Shown here: piece after piece, positions 1 to 12,745 of the stretch
How positions within the stretch are numbered: the first letter of the stretch is position 1
How the letters are laid out: each line of letters begins with the position of its first letter
Assembly (NCBI RefSeq): GCF_026230105.1
Contig: NC_079474.1
Coordinates: forward strand, 1,870,187 to 1,934,186
DNA: 64,000 nucleotides
From: Diorhabda sublineata
Lineage: Eukaryota; Arthropoda; Insecta; Coleoptera; Chrysomelidae
Direction: 5' to 3'
Notes under the pieces: model-generated
What the model saw: the letters and a program-made list of their open reading frames with translations, nothing else
Database searches by the model: none
What the model was told of the DNA's origin: nothing
Position numbers and translations under genes: made by a program

Positions 1-84
1 TACCGCGTGCATGAAAGTAAAACGGGGGCGCGGGCCTGGTTCGAAGGTGAAACCGCAACCCTTTTTGGCACTCTTTTAATGTGA
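1..84 (+). CDS. C-terminal coding fragment of an unrecognised gene (truncated by window edge)
   Basis: Reading from base 1 gives 27 codons and then TGA at 82-84. The peptide begins YRVHESKTGARAWFEGE and ends LFGTLLM. The codons are GC-rich (CGC, GTG, ACG, GGG, GCG, CGG, GCC, TGG), very unlike the AT-rich surroundings, which is what makes coding likely. An AATAAA lies 15 bases after the stop, as expected for a last exon. An alternative reading is that the exon ends at base 46, where GAAG|GTGAAA makes a good splice donor; the downstream codons would then be intron. I do not recognise the family. The 5' part lies outside the window. Confidence 0.45.
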   Translation, partial: YRVHESKTGARAWFEGETATLFGTLLM

Positions 85-98
85 TTTAGGAATTATGA

Positions 99-104
99 AA
101 TAAA
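99..104 (+). promoter_or_regulatory. Candidate poly(A) signal AATAAA
   Basis: A perfect AATAAA sits 15 bases after the TGA of the frame ending at 84. This supports that frame being the end of a transcript. The motif is common by chance in AT-rich DNA, so it only counts together with the coding evidence. Confidence 0.35.
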
Positions 105-389
105 CGTTTACTATCTGCTCGTGAAAACTTTTTTTTCGTATTTTGATTTATTTACGTCGGGAATTAACCCCGAGGGATTTTTTTCTAATTCGAACATTTC
201 GCTGGAAGGGTGTTTTTTTTTTTCTGGGTTAATTCTTTCAATTACAAATAATAAGAAGAAGAGGAATGCGTTTCTTTGTTTTTTCAAAAAAGCAAACGTT
301 TAATTTTTATTATTTAATGACTGGTATGTATAAAACTATTAGCCCTGGGATCTCCTATAAAGGATTCCAATTGATCCAGTTTTGGTACT
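105..389. other. AT-rich non-coding stretch
   Basis: T-rich sequence with several T runs. The frame from 121 uses GTG as start and has a low-complexity, phenylalanine-rich composition, so I do not regard it as a gene. Nothing else is seen. Confidence 0.5.
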
Positions 390-2880
390 AATATCATCGA
401 TTGGGGACTTCTGATAGCTCTAGAAGTATTATAGAGGCCATCAGGATATTGTCCTTATTGGTAATGTCAACTACGTAGAGTCCTGAAAAGAAAACTACTC
501 CTTGTAGCATTAGGAACTGATCCTTTTGAGTTTGATTCGGAATCTTCCGTTTTCCAGGTAGTAGCTCTTGATTATCCGCAATCCCACATCTTGTATATCA
601 CGTTTTAGAGCCAGAAAATTGAAAATAAACCTCCAGTGGATTGAATCTTATCTGTATTGATGCTGATCTTCTACAATGTACGCCGTATAATCCATGGCTT
701 TCTGAAGTTTTCTTGTTATTGATTGAGGACTTCCAGGAGCTCTAAAAGTATCCTAGAGGAGGTTATATACAACGAGAACTGTTCCTTGTGGTACCTACTT
801 CCATCCCAGTTCGCTACTGATCCTTTTGAGTTTGATTCGTAATCTTCTGATTTCCAGGTAGTAGCTCTTGATTATCCGCAATCCCACATCTTGTATATCA
901 CGTTTTAGAGCCAGAAAATTGAAAATAAACCTCCAGTGGATTGAATCTTATCTGTATTGATGCTGATCTTCTACAATGTACGCCGTATAATCCATGGCTT
1001 TCTGAAGTTTTCTTGTTATTGATTGAGGACTTCCAGGAGCTCTAAAAGTATCCTAGAGGAGGTTATATACAACGAGAACTGTTCCTTGTGGTACCTACTT
1101 CCATCCCAGTTCGCTACTGATCCTTTTGAGTTTGATTCGTAATCTTCTGATTTCCAGGTAGTAGCTCTTGATTATCCGCAATCCCACATCTTGTATATCA
1201 CGTTTTAGAGCCAGAAAATTGAAAATAAACCTCCAGTGGATTGAATCTTATCTGTATTGATGCTGATCTTCTACAATGTACGCCGTATAATCCATGGCTT
1301 TCTGAAGTTTTCTTGTTATTGATTGAGGACTTCCAGGAGCTCTAAAAGTATCCTAGAGGAGGTTATATACAACGAGAACTGTTCCTTGTGGTACCTACTT
1401 CCATCCCAGTTCGCTACTGATCCTTTTGAGTTTGATTCGTAATCTTCTGATTTCCAGGTAGTAGTTCTTGATTATCCGCAATCCCACATCTTGTATATCA
1501 CGTTTTAGAGCCAGAAAATTGAAAATAAACCTCCAGTGGATTGAATCTTATCTGTATTGATGCTGATCTTCTACAATGTACGCCGTACAATCCATGGCTT
1601 TCTGAAGTTTTCTTGTTATTGATTGAGGACTTCCAGGAGCTCTAAAAGTATCCTAGAGGCGATTATATACAACGAGAACTGTTCCTTGTGGTACCTACTT
1701 CCATCCCAGTTTGAAACTGATCATTTTGAGTTTGATTCGGAATCTTCTGGTTTCCAGGTAGTAGCTCTTGATTATCCGCAATCCCACATCTTGTATATCA
1801 CGTTTTAGAGCCAGAAAATTGAAAATAAACCTCCAGTGGATTGAATCTTATCTGTATTGATGCTGATCTTCTACAATGTACGCCGTACAATCCATGGCTT
1901 TCTGAAGTTTTCTTGTTATTGATTGAGGACTTCCAGGAGCTCTAAAAGTATCCTAGAGGCGATTATATACAACGAGAACTGTTCCTTGTGGTACCTACTT
2001 CCATCCCAGTTTGGAACTGATCATTTTGAGTTTGATTCGGAATCTTCTGGTTTCCAGGTAGTAGCTCTTGATTATCCGCAATCCCACATCTTGTATATCA
2101 CGTTTTAGAGCCAGAAAATTGAAAATAAACCTCCAGTGGATTGAATCTTATCTGTATTGATGCTGATCTTCTACAATGTACGCCGTATAATCCATGGCTT
2201 TCTGAAGTTTTCTTGTTATTGATTGAGGACTTCCAGGAGCTCTAAAAGTATCCTAGAGGAGGTTATATACAACGAGAACTGTTCCTTGTGGTACCTACTT
2301 CCATCCCAGTTTGGAACTGATCATTTTGAGTTTGATTCGGAATCTTCTGGTTTCCAGGTAGTAGCTCTTGATTATCCGCAATCCCACATCTTGTATATCA
2401 CGTTTTAGAGCCAGAAAATTGAAAATAAACCTCCAGTGGATTGAATCTTATCTGTATTGATGCTGATCTTCTACATAATTACGCCGTACAATCCATGGCT
2501 TTCTGAAGTTTTCTTGTTATTGATTGAGGACTTCCAGGAGCTCTAAAAGTATCCTAGAGGAGGTTATATACAACGAGAACTGTTCCTTGTGGTACCTACT
2601 TCCATCCCAGTTCGCTACTGATCCTTTTGAGTTTGATTCGTAATCTTCTGATTTCCAGGTAGTTGCTCTTGATTATCCGCAATCCCACATCTTGTATATC
2701 ACGTTTTAGAGCTAGAAAATCGAAAATTAAGCCCCAGTGGATTAGTGGATTGATTTATTGAGTGGCTTAGAACTGTTCCTTGTGGTACCTCCATCCGCCC
2801 TAGTTCTTGATGAGATTGATCCGGAATTTCTTGACCCATATATCAGTAGATGATATTCAAGAAGATTGCTTCATCGAATC
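390..2880. repeat. 300-bp tandem satellite, about 7 full units plus decayed ends
   Basis: The landmark CGTTTTAGAGCCAGAAAATT recurs at 601, 901, 1201, 1501, 1801, 2101 and 2401, and once more at 2702 after a 1-base insertion near 2475. The period is therefore exactly 300. Flanking copies at 390-600 and 2702-2880 are much more diverged than the centre, as expected when inner units are homogenised by unequal exchange. Units with ends at 1808, 2108 and 2408 leave a 61-codon frame open from a TTG. The earlier units close the same frame with TAA (GATTCGTAATC in place of GATTCGGAATC). I therefore read the frame as accidental. No similarity to a transposon protein was seen. Confidence 0.95.
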
Positions 2881-3175
2881 ATTTTAGTTCATTATTTTCC
2901 GAGCGTATAATCATAATTTAAAGTTGAATTATTTGATTCCGAAGTAATTAATTTTCGTCGCCGATTTACCGAGCCTCAACAAACGGTCATTCTAAGAAAA
3001 AAAAATCGTGTATCAATGCACTCAATCAATTTGCAATTAATCTCGCCGGCGACCTTTCCAGATTCGGAATTCTTGTAGAGACTCCGCCATCCAACAGGTT
3101 GCCGGTTTTGTTGATCTTTACCCTCACTTGAATCCTTTGAATCTGGAAGCTTTCAGTTTCTTAAGTTTGTATTGA
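2881..3175 (+). other. Possible 5' flank of the 3176 frame
   Basis: The sequence is mixed in composition, with GC-richer patches (for example CTCGCCGGCGACC near 3041). No clear TATA box was seen. It could be promoter or 5' untranslated sequence of the frame starting at 3176; this depends entirely on that frame being real. Confidence 0.2.
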
Positions 3176-3325
3176 ATGGATGCCGTCCCCGCAGACACGA
3201 TCGCCGCATCCGATGGGATCGACTCCGACCGCAAACCGACCGTCGTATCCGAAAGCTCCTTATGCAAAATTCCAAGAATACGGAAACGACGTTTTCTCGG
3301 TATTGTGCCCGATTTGTTAGGTTAG
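3176..3325 (+). CDS. Short GC-rich open frame, candidate first coding exon
   Basis: ATG at 3176 opens 49 codons ending at TAG 3323-3325. The protein begins MDAVPADTIAASDGIDSD and contains a basic stretch PRIRKRRF near its end. Third positions are strongly C/G (GCC, GTC, CCC, GAC, ATC, TCC), in sharp contrast to the neighbouring DNA, which argues for selection on a coding exon. A possible donor lies at 3299/3300 (CTCG|GTATTG) but is weak. A second open stretch on the same strand, 3448-3530, has a stronger donor at AAAGAAG|GTGAAG and may belong to the same unit. I do not recognise the protein. The end of the frame runs into GTTAGGTTAGGTTA, two units of the insect telomere-type pentamer. Confidence 0.35.
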   Translation: MDAVPADTIAASDGIDSDRKPTVVSESSLCKIPRIRKRRFLGIVPDLLG

Positions 3326-4008
3326 GTTATGAACAAACAAAATATTTATTTTGCTTTGGGCACATTGGATAAGAAATCTTTAAAGTTTTTAACATTATCT
3401 TCGATAATATTTTTAGTTCAAACTTAACGAATATGAAAAGGATGGACTGAAGAGGGAGGACCGGGTTCAAAGAAGGTGAAGACCGTTCCATCCGAAGGCG
3501 TCGGGTTTGTGGAAAGGCGAACTTCATAAGCCATTCAATTTTTCTTCGTTCATTTATTATATTTTTAAATTCTTCGTATATTTCATCTCCATGATTTGTA
3601 TCTTCGAAGTTTTTTTTAATTTCGTTATCGTATTTATTTCTGTATCTTTTTTATTGTCAAAAATGTTTTTTTTGGTACTTCCAAAGCGTGTTTTTTATCG
3701 ATTTTATTGTCGATTCTTTGTTGTTTCGTTTTTTGGTCTAGATGTTTGAGGCTTCCATTTCAGTTTTTTCAAAAACTTTTGTTTTATCTGTTTATACTTT
3801 TTTCTTTACAATTTTCATGTTAATGTTTTCATTTATTCATTTATTCTTAGTTCTTTTATCTTTAGTATTAGTACTAAATCTTCTTCATACGATATTTTCC
3901 ATGTTTTCTTCTTTTCCGTAATCGAATGTTTCATCTTCTTTTTTAATTTTTTCTTCTTAACGTTTCGTGTATAGTTTCGATCTTTTTACATCTCTGCCTG
4001 GTAAAAAA
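3326..4008. other. Unique sequence with a long T-rich strand bias
   Basis: 3326-3447 is AT-rich and non-coding. 3448-3530 is GC-richer and open on the plus strand. From about 3530 to 4000 the plus strand is strongly T-rich, with many TTTTCTT blocks and few A runs. The long hydrophobic frame at 3507-3749 follows from this bias (TTT and TTC codons) and is not taken as a gene. Confidence 0.4.
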
Positions 4009-5720
4009 AGTTTTTAAAATGTTTTTCTCAACATAAAATTCGTGTCCGTTAGAAATCTATGCGTCTAGAGTGCTTCTTATACAGATTGTCCCACGACGAG
4101 TTAAAACTATCTGTATATGACTGTAACTTTGTTATTTTCAATGTAACACCCTGTATATTAATACATTTTTGGATTGTACGTAAAATGTTAGTATACTTTT
4201 GTCTAAAAACTTTTTTCGAAAAGTTCATAATTTTTGAGTTATTAATTTTTTTGTTAAAAATTTTGACCATTGCAGACCCTTAGAAATTATTTTTTTTCGA
4301 AGATACCCTTAAATTAATGGAAATTATTTCTATTCCGTGGCTTTTAGCAAAGTTAGATGTATTGGAATCTATGTTGTAAAATTTTTCATTTTATACAGGG
4401 TGTGTATAAAAAGTGTTCTAATTTATACCACACCTGCATCTCTAAAAATTTACAGAAAACATTTAATATCTGTATAAGGTTGAGATTTAGGTATAAAAAA
4501 GTGATTGAATTTGGCTTATTTTTACCCCTGAATGCATTAAAATAGAAAAAACCGGGTGGTTCTACTTAAAAAGAATAAAAAAATTTGATATTCAAGAAGT
4601 TAAACTTTGAACACTTTTTATACACACCCTGTATTTATACACACCCTATATTTCGAAGCAAAACTGATTTTTTTACAAGTTTTTAAAATGTTTTTCTCAA
4701 CATAAAATTCGTGTCCGTTAGAAATCTATGCGTCTAGAGTGCTTCTTATACAGATTGTCCCACGACGAGTTAAAACTATCTGTATATGACTGTAACTTTG
4801 TTATTTTCAATGTAACACCCTGTATATTAATACATTTTTGGATTGTACGTAAAATGTTAGTATACTTTTGTCTAAAAACTTTTTTCGAAAAGTTCATAAT
4901 TTTTGAGTTATTAATTTTTTTGTTAAAAATTTTGACCATTGCAGACCCTTAGAAATTATTTTTTTACGAAGTTACCCTCAAAGATATGAAAATGATTTCT
5001 ATTCGATTGCTTTTAGCAAAGCCAGATGTATTTGAATCTATGTTGTAAAATTTTTCATTTTATACAGGGTGTGTATAAAAAGTGTTCTAATTTATACCAC
5101 ACCTGCATCTCTAAAAATTTAAAGAAAACATTTAATATCTGTATAAGGGTGAGATTTAGGTATAAAAAAGTGATTGAATTTGGCTTATTTTTACCCCTGA
5201 ATGCATTAAAATAGAAAAAACCGGGTGGTTCTACTTAAAAAGAATAAAAAAATTTGATATTTAAGAAGTTAAATTTCGAACACTTTTTATACACACCCTG
5301 TATAAAATAAAAACTTTTTCAACGTAGATTCATATACTTCTGACCTTGCTAAAAGCAACCGAATAAAATCCATTTTCGTATCTTTAAGGGTATTCTCGTG
5401 AAAAAATAATTTATAAGGGTTAAAATTTTTACAAAAAAATTAATAACTCAAAAAGTATACATTTTTCAAAAAAAGTTTTCAGATAAAAGTATACTAAAAT
5501 TTTACGTAGATTTCAAAAATGTATTAATATATAGGGTGTCCTATTTAGAATAAGAAAGTTACAGTCGATTTCCGGTAGAACCGGAAATCGGCCATCTTTG
5601 AAAATATTTTAGTTAAAAAGATCGTATCCGAAAACCCAAACGTAGAAATTTTCATGATTCTACTATAAATATTTTACCTTATACAGATAATTTTAACCCG
5701 TCGTGGGACACCCTGTATAA
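4009..5720. mobile_element. Fold-back element with ACACCCTGTATA ends, left arm and loop duplicated
   Basis: The right end reads GGGACACCCTGTATAAT (about 5706-5720). It is the inverted form of the left start TACAGATTGTCCCACGACGA at 4080, so the arms form a long palindrome. The central part carries its own inverted ends: TACAGGGTGTGTATAAAAAG at 4395 and 5065 pairs with CACTTTTTATACACACCCTG at about 4613 and 5283. The block 4009-4677 is repeated at 4678-5346 with a period of 669, so there are two left arms and two loops but one right arm. No transposase is encoded; the open frames in the arms are mirror images of each other. This is most likely a non-autonomous fold-back or MITE-type element. 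Confidence 0.75.
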
Positions 5721-7330
5721 TAAAATATCTAAAAGATGATGATGATGATGAAAGCATTCAGATGATGCTATTTATCCACTATTCTTGACTGTATAGTTTG
5801 TTTTTGTTCAATTTTTCTAAAAATTTGTGTAACCAATCAATAATTTATTTCGATTATAAAATTTGGCAGCTTTCTCGAAAAAATAATACGAAAAAATCTT
5901 GTCAATAGCGTGTAAATTGTTTCCGCGTACTAAAATCGTCAAGATCGAGGATTCGCGTCGTCCCGACCTTACCCAATAAAAGGTAAAGGATGAGGATCTT
6001 CCTTCATTTTTATATACAAACCGCAAAAACAACTTCTACGACTACGAGAGACTCTCCCGACTCAAAGACCTACTTTTACTTTTCCTTTAAGCGTCTTACA
6101 ATTGATTAATAACTGTCTTCCTTCGCCCTAGTCCCTAACTCGCGCGTCTGTCTCATTCTACAGGGAATACCTTTTGCAACTTTCGGGAAATTCTCTTTCA
6201 TCATGTTTTTGTTGAATGAACTTCCGCGGAACGTATGAATCAGGTTAAACGCGGTTAAAAATCATTTTAACGGACGTGAAAACATTCGGTGAATGTTTGA
6301 TTAGGAAAAACACGTAGAAATCTGCGCCAAATCCGTATAGTTTCAAGGTCAAATCGAAATTAAGCTTCGACGATATAATTAAAGACGGAACAATCGAATA
6401 ATTGACGTCAAACGTCAAATGTCTAACCGCTCAAATTAATTTTAAATAAATTATAACGAATTTGTCAACGTCAAATGTCTAATTTCAAATAAATTATAAC
6501 GAATTTGTCGCGAAAATAAATATTGTAACAACTACCCCGAGTTTACAGTACGCTTTGTCGGATTTTTTATTGCCCTCCTACATTTTCTAGACTGCTAGTA
6601 GAGTTTGTAAATCTAATTCCAAAAGCTGGTTTTGTGCAGTTGGAAGATGGATGCATTTATCTATCTCGCTTCCTCCTTTGCAACCACCTTACACTCGAAT
6701 AAACAACGTTGCCACGTTCACATCGATTTTATAAGTAAAATCGTTTTAAATAATTCTTGTGTTCTAAAAATTGGGTTGACGTTGATTTCATTTACCGAAA
6801 GCGACAAATCGAGTTTTTGTACGACACAATAGTCAAAGTATAATTATATACAGGGTAGCAGATAAGTGAGGTACTTTTAAAAAGTAGGTATGACTGTAAT
6901 ATGAATTTGGAAAGAGGGTGAATTGTGGCAACGTGGTCGAGCACCCCCGGTGCCATTTGGACATTTATGTGTGACGTTCGTAGCGCCATGTAAACCGTGA
7001 AACGAAACCTGTTGCTTTATTATAATCACTAACATATCATCAACTTTCTAATTCTTTTAACTTAGATTGAAATTTTGATAAGTACGTTTCGCAGCAACTA
7101 GAATCTTCTGGATTAGTACGAAACAATGTAGAAGATATTTGTTTATATACTTATTGTTTTTTATTTCTATTTATACCCTACGATTTTTGTTATTAACATG
7201 AATTCGATTAAAAGCAAAGGAAGGGAGACGTTTTTTATAAAACTGATTATGGCCTATCTCTAAACCGAGAAATATCTTAGAGGAATAACAAAATAGATGA
7301 GAAAATACATATTTTCAAGGATAATATCGT
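5721..7330. other. Unique sequence with small repeats, no gene recognised
   Basis: 5736-5752 is a short GATGAT microsatellite. A perfect TGACGTCA palindrome lies near 6402, followed by a direct repeat: GTCAAATGTCTAA with AAATAAATTATAACGAATTTG occurs at about 6414 and again at about 6472. At 6848 TATACAGGGTAGCAGATAAG begins a roughly 150-bp patch whose end resembles the ACCCTGTATA ends of the fold-back elements. A GC-richer piece at 5930-6060 has a TATATAAA-like sequence on the minus strand. No convincing coding region was seen. Confidence 0.4.
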
Positions 7331-10300
7331 TGTTTCATAAATTTGTACTTTTATCCCAATCAAAATGACCAGGAAAACATGAAAAACATTCTGGAATCGA
7401 AGATTTCCAAATTGAGCATTTTTGGAATCGATTTTTTTCCATTTAAAGCTGTCAGACAAATATAAAATTACACATAATTATTAGGAACAATTGATAATAG
7501 ACTAATTTCATAAATTTGTACTTTTATTCCAATCAAAATGACCAGGAAAACATGAAAAACATTCTGGAATCGAAGATTTCCAAATTGGGCATTTTTAGAA
7601 TCGATTTTTTTCCATTTAAAGCTGTCCGATAAATATAAAATTACACATAATTATTAGGAACAATTGATAATAGACTAATTTCATAAATTTGTACTTTTAT
7701 TCCAATCAAAATGACCAGGAAAACATGAAAAACATTCTGGAATCGAAGATTTCCAAATTGGGCATTTTTAGAATCGATTTTTTTCCATTTAAAGCTGTCC
7801 GATAAATATAAAATTACACATAATTATTAGGAACAATTGATAATAGACTAATTTCATAAATTTGTACTTTTATTCCAATCAAAATGACCAGGAAAACATG
7901 AAAAACATTCTGGAATCGAAGATTTCCAAATTGAGCATTTTTAGAATCGATTTTTTTCATTTAAAGCTGTCAGACAAATATAAAATTACACATAATTATT
8001 AGGAACAATTGATAATAGACTAATTTCATAAATTTGTACTTTTATTCCAATCAAAATGACCAGGAAAACATGAAAAACATTCTGGAATCGAAGATTTCCA
8101 AATTGAGCATTTTTGGAATCGATTTTTTTCCATTTAAAGCTGTCAGATAAATATAAAATTACACATAATTATTAGGAACAATTGATAATAGACTAATTTC
8201 ATAAATTTGTACTTTTATTCCAATCAAAATGACCAGGAAAACATGAAAAACATTCTGGAATCGAAGATTTCCAAATTGGGCATTTTTAGAATCGATTTTT
8301 TTCCATTTAAAGCTGTCAGATAAATATAAAATTACACATAATTATTAGGAACAATTGATAATAGACTAATTTCATAAATTTGTACTTTTATTCCAATCAA
8401 AATGACCAGGAAAACATGAAAAACATTCTGGAATCGAAGATTTCCAAATTGGGCATTTTTGGAATCGATTTTTTTCCATTTAAAGCTGTCAGATAAATAT
8501 AAAATTACACATAATTATTAGGAACAATTGATAATAGACTAATTTCATAAATTTGTACTTTTATCCCAATCAAAATGACCAGGAAAACATGAAAAACATT
8601 CTGGAATCGAAGATTTCCAAATTGAGCATTTTTGGAATCGATTTTTTTCCATTTAAAGCTGTCAGACAAATATAAAATTACACATAATTATTAGGAACAA
8701 TTGATAATAGACTAATTTCATAAATTTGTACTTTTATTCCAATCAAAATGACCAGGAAAACATGAAAAACATTCTGGAATCGAAGATTTCCAAATTGGGC
8801 ATTTTTAGAATCGATTTTTTTCCATTTAAAGCTGTCCGATAAATATAAAATTACACATAATTATTAGGAACAATTGATAATAGACTAATTTCATAAATTT
8901 GTACTTTTATTCCAATCAAAATGACCAGGAAAACATGAAAAACATTCTGGAATCGAAGATTTCCAAATTGGGCATTTTTAGAATCGATTTTTTTCCATTT
9001 AAAGCTGTCCGATAAATATAAAATTACACATAATTATTAGGAACAATTGATAATAGACTAATTTCATAAATTTGTACTTTTATTCCAATCAAAATGACCA
9101 GGAAAACATGAAAAACATTCTGGAATCGAAGATTTCCAAATTGAGCATTTTTAGAATCGATTTTTTTCATTTAAAGCTGTCAGACAAATATAAAATTACA
9201 CATAATTATTAGGAACAATTGATAATAGACTAATTTCATAAATTTGTACTTTTATTCCAATCAAAATGACCAGGAAAACATGAAAAACATTCTGGAATCG
9301 AAGATTTCCAAATTGAGCATTTTTGGAATCGATTTTTTTCCATTTAAAGCTGTCAGATAAATATAAAATTACACATAATTATTAGGAACAATTGATAATA
9401 GACTAATTTCATAAATTTGTACTTTTATTCCAATCAAAATGACCAGGAAAACATGAAAAACATTCTGGAATCGAAGATTTCCAAATTGAGCATTTTTAGA
9501 ATCGATTTTTTTCATTTAAAGCTGTCAGACAAATATAAAATTACACATAATTATTAGGAACAATTGATAATAGACTAATTTCATAAATTTGTACTTTTAT
9601 TCCAATCAAAATGACCAGGAAAACATGAAAAACATTCTGGAATCGAAGATTTCCAAATTGAGCTTTTTTGGAATCGATTTTTTTCCATTTAAAGCTGTCA
9701 GATAAATATAAAATTACACATAATTATTAGGAACAATTGATAATAGACTAATTTCATAAATTTGTACTTTTATTCCAATCAAAATGACCAGGAAAACATG
9801 AAAAACATTCTGGAATCGAAGATTTCCAAATTGGGCATTTTTAGAATCGATTTTTTTCCATTTAAAGCTGTCCGATAAATATAAAATTACACATAATTAT
9901 TAGGAACAATTGATAATAGACTAATTTCATAAATTTGTACTTTTATTCCAATCAAAATAACCAGGAAAACATGAAAAACATTCTGGAATCGAAGATTTCC
10001 AAATTGAGCATTTTTAGAATCGATTTTTTTCATTTAAAGCTGTCAGACAAATATAAAATTACACATAATTATTAGGAACAATTGATAATAGACTAATTTC
10101 ATAAATTTGTACTTTTATTCCAATCAAAATGACCAGGAAAACATGAAAAACATTCTGGAATCGAAGATTTCCAAATTGAGCATTTTTGGAATCGATTTTT
10201 TTCCATTTAAAGCTGTCAGATAAATATAAAATTACACATAATTATTAGGAACAATTGATAATAGACTAATTTCATAAATTTGTACTTTTATTCCAATCAA

Positions 10301-12745
10301 AATGACCAGGAAAACATGAAAAACATTCTGGAATCGAAGATTTCCAAATTGAGCATTTTTAGAATCGATTTTTTTCATTTAAAGCTGTCAGACAAATATA
10401 AAATTACACATAATTATTAGGAACAATTGATAATAGACTAATTTCATAAATTTGTACTTTTATTCCAATCAAAATGACCAGGAAAACATGAAAAACATTC
10501 TGGAATCGAAGATTTCCAAATTGAGCTTTTTTGGAATCGATTTTTTTCCATTTAAAGCTGTCAGATAAATATAAAATTACACATAATTATTAGGAACAAT
10601 TGATAATAGACTAATTTCATAAATTTGTACTTTTATTCCAATCAAAATGACCAGGAAAACATGAAAAACATTCTGGAATCGAAGATTTCCAAATTGGGCA
10701 TTTTTAGAATCGATTTTTTTCCATTTAAAGCTGTCCGATAAATATAAAATTACACATAATTATTAGGAACAATTGATAATAGACTAATTTCATAAATTTG
10801 TACTTTTATTCCAATCAAAATAACCAGGAAAACATGAAAAACATTCTGGAATCGAAGATTTCCAAATTGAGCATTTTTAGAATCGATTTTTTTCATTTAA
10901 AGCTGTCAGACAAATATAAAATTACACATAATTATTAGGAACAATTGATAATAGACTAATTTCATAAATTTGTACTTTTATTCCAATCAAAATGACCAGG
11001 AAAACATGAAAAACATTCTGGAATCGAAGATTTCCAAATTGAGCATTTTTGGAATCGATTTTTTTCCATTTAAAGCTGTCAGACAAATATAAAATTACAC
11101 ATAATTATTAGGAACAATTGATAATAGACTAATTTCATAAATTTGTACTTTTATTCCAATCAAAATGACCAGGAAAACATGAAAAACATTCTGGAATCGA
11201 AGATTTCCAAATTGAGCATTTTTGGAATCGATTTTTTTCCATTTAAAGCTGTCAGATAAATATAAAATTACACATAATTATTAGGAACAATTGATAATAG
11301 ACTAATTTCATAAATTTGTACTTTTATTCCAATCAAAATGACCAGGAAAACATGAAAAACATTCTGGAATCGAAGATTTCCAAATTGAGCATTTTTAGAA
11401 TCGATTTTTTTCATTTAAAGCTGTCAGACAAATATAAAATTACACATAATTATTAGGAACAATTGATAATAGACTAATTTCATAAATTTGTACTTTTATT
11501 CCAATCAAAATGACCAGGAAAACATGAAAAACATTCTGGAATCGAAGATTTCCAAATTGGGCATTTTTAGAATCGATTTTTTTCCATTTAAAGCTGTCCG
11601 ATAAATATAAAATTACACATAATTATTAGGAACAATTGATAATAGACTAATTTCATAAATTTGTACTTTTATTCCAATCAAAATGACCAGGAAAACATGA
11701 AAAACATTCTGGAATCGAAGATTTCCAAATTGAGCATTTTTGGAATCGATTTTTTTCCATTTAAAGCTGTCAGACAAATATAAAATTACACATAATTATT
11801 AGGAACAATTGATAATAGACTAATTTCATAAATTTGTACTTTTATTCCAATCAAAATGACCAGGAAAACATGAAAAACATTCTGGAATCGAAGATTTCCA
11901 AATTGAGCATTTTTGGAATCGATTTTTTTCCATTTAAAGCTGTCAGACAAATATAAAATTACACATAATTATTAGGAACAATTGATAATAGACTAATTTC
12001 ATAAATTTGTACTTTTATTCCAATCAAAATGACCAGGAAAACATGAAAAACATTCTGGAATCGAAGATTTCCAAATTGAGCATTTTTGGAATCGATTTTT
12101 TTCCATTTAAAGCTGTCAGATAAATATAAAATTACACATAATTATTAGGAACAATTGATAATAGACTAATTTCATAAATTTGTACTTTTATTCCAATCAA
12201 AATGACCAGGAAAACATGAAAAACATTCTGGAATCGAAGATTTCCAAATTGAGCATTTTTAGAATCAATTTTTTTCATTTAAAGCTGTCAGACAAATATA
12301 AAATTACACATAATTATTAGGAACAATTGATAATAGACTAATTTCATAAATTTGTACTTTTATCCCAATCAAAATGACCAGGAAAACATGAAAAACATTC
12401 TGGAATTGAAGATTTCCAAATTGAGCATTTTTGGAATCGATTTTTTTCCATTTAAAGCTGTCAGATAAATATAAAATTACACATAATTATTAGAAACAAT
12501 TGATAATAGACTAATTTCATAAATTTGTACTTTTATTCCAATCAAAATGACCAGGAAAACATGAAAAACATTCTGGAATCGAAGATTTCCAAATTGAGCA
12601 TTTTTGGAATCGATTTTTTTCCATTTAAAGCTGTCAGATAAATATAAAATTACACATAATTATTAGAAACAATTGATAATAGACTAATTTCATAAATTTG
12701 TACTTTTATTCCAATCAAAATGACCAGGAAAACATGAAAAGAATC
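7331..12745. repeat. 172-173-bp satellite array, about 31 units, with 7-mer and 5-mer higher-order blocks
   Basis: The landmark ACTAATTTCATAAATTTG recurs at 7501, 7674, 7847 and 8019 and so on to about 12690, giving a unit of 172-173 bp. Units differ at a few diagnostic sites (GAGC or GGGC; GGAATCG or AGAATCG; CAGAC, CAGAT or CCGAT; TTTTTCC or TTTTTC). These variants recur in blocks. The TTATCCCAAT variant at 7351 returns at 8561, a 1210-bp (7-unit) shift with matching order of neighbours. The AGCTTTTTTGG variant at 9661 returns at 10524, and AAAATAACC at about 9954 returns at 10817, both an 863-bp (5-unit) shift. Inside each unit the GAATCGA...TTTCCA segment occurs twice, so the monomer itself has a sub-repeat. 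Confidence 0.97.

Noticed and set aside
1623..2408. Three 61-codon frames in the 300-bp satellite
   Set aside because: They start at TTG, are interrupted by TAA in other units, and match the unit period; satellite by-products.
3311..3330. TTAGGTTAGGTTA as telomeric repeat
   Set aside because: Only two pentamers; the motif is common in insect genomes and gives no support for a telomere here.
3507..3749. 80-codon hydrophobic frame as membrane protein
   Set aside because: It follows from the T-rich strand (TTT, TTC, TTA codons) and has no natural sequence complexity.
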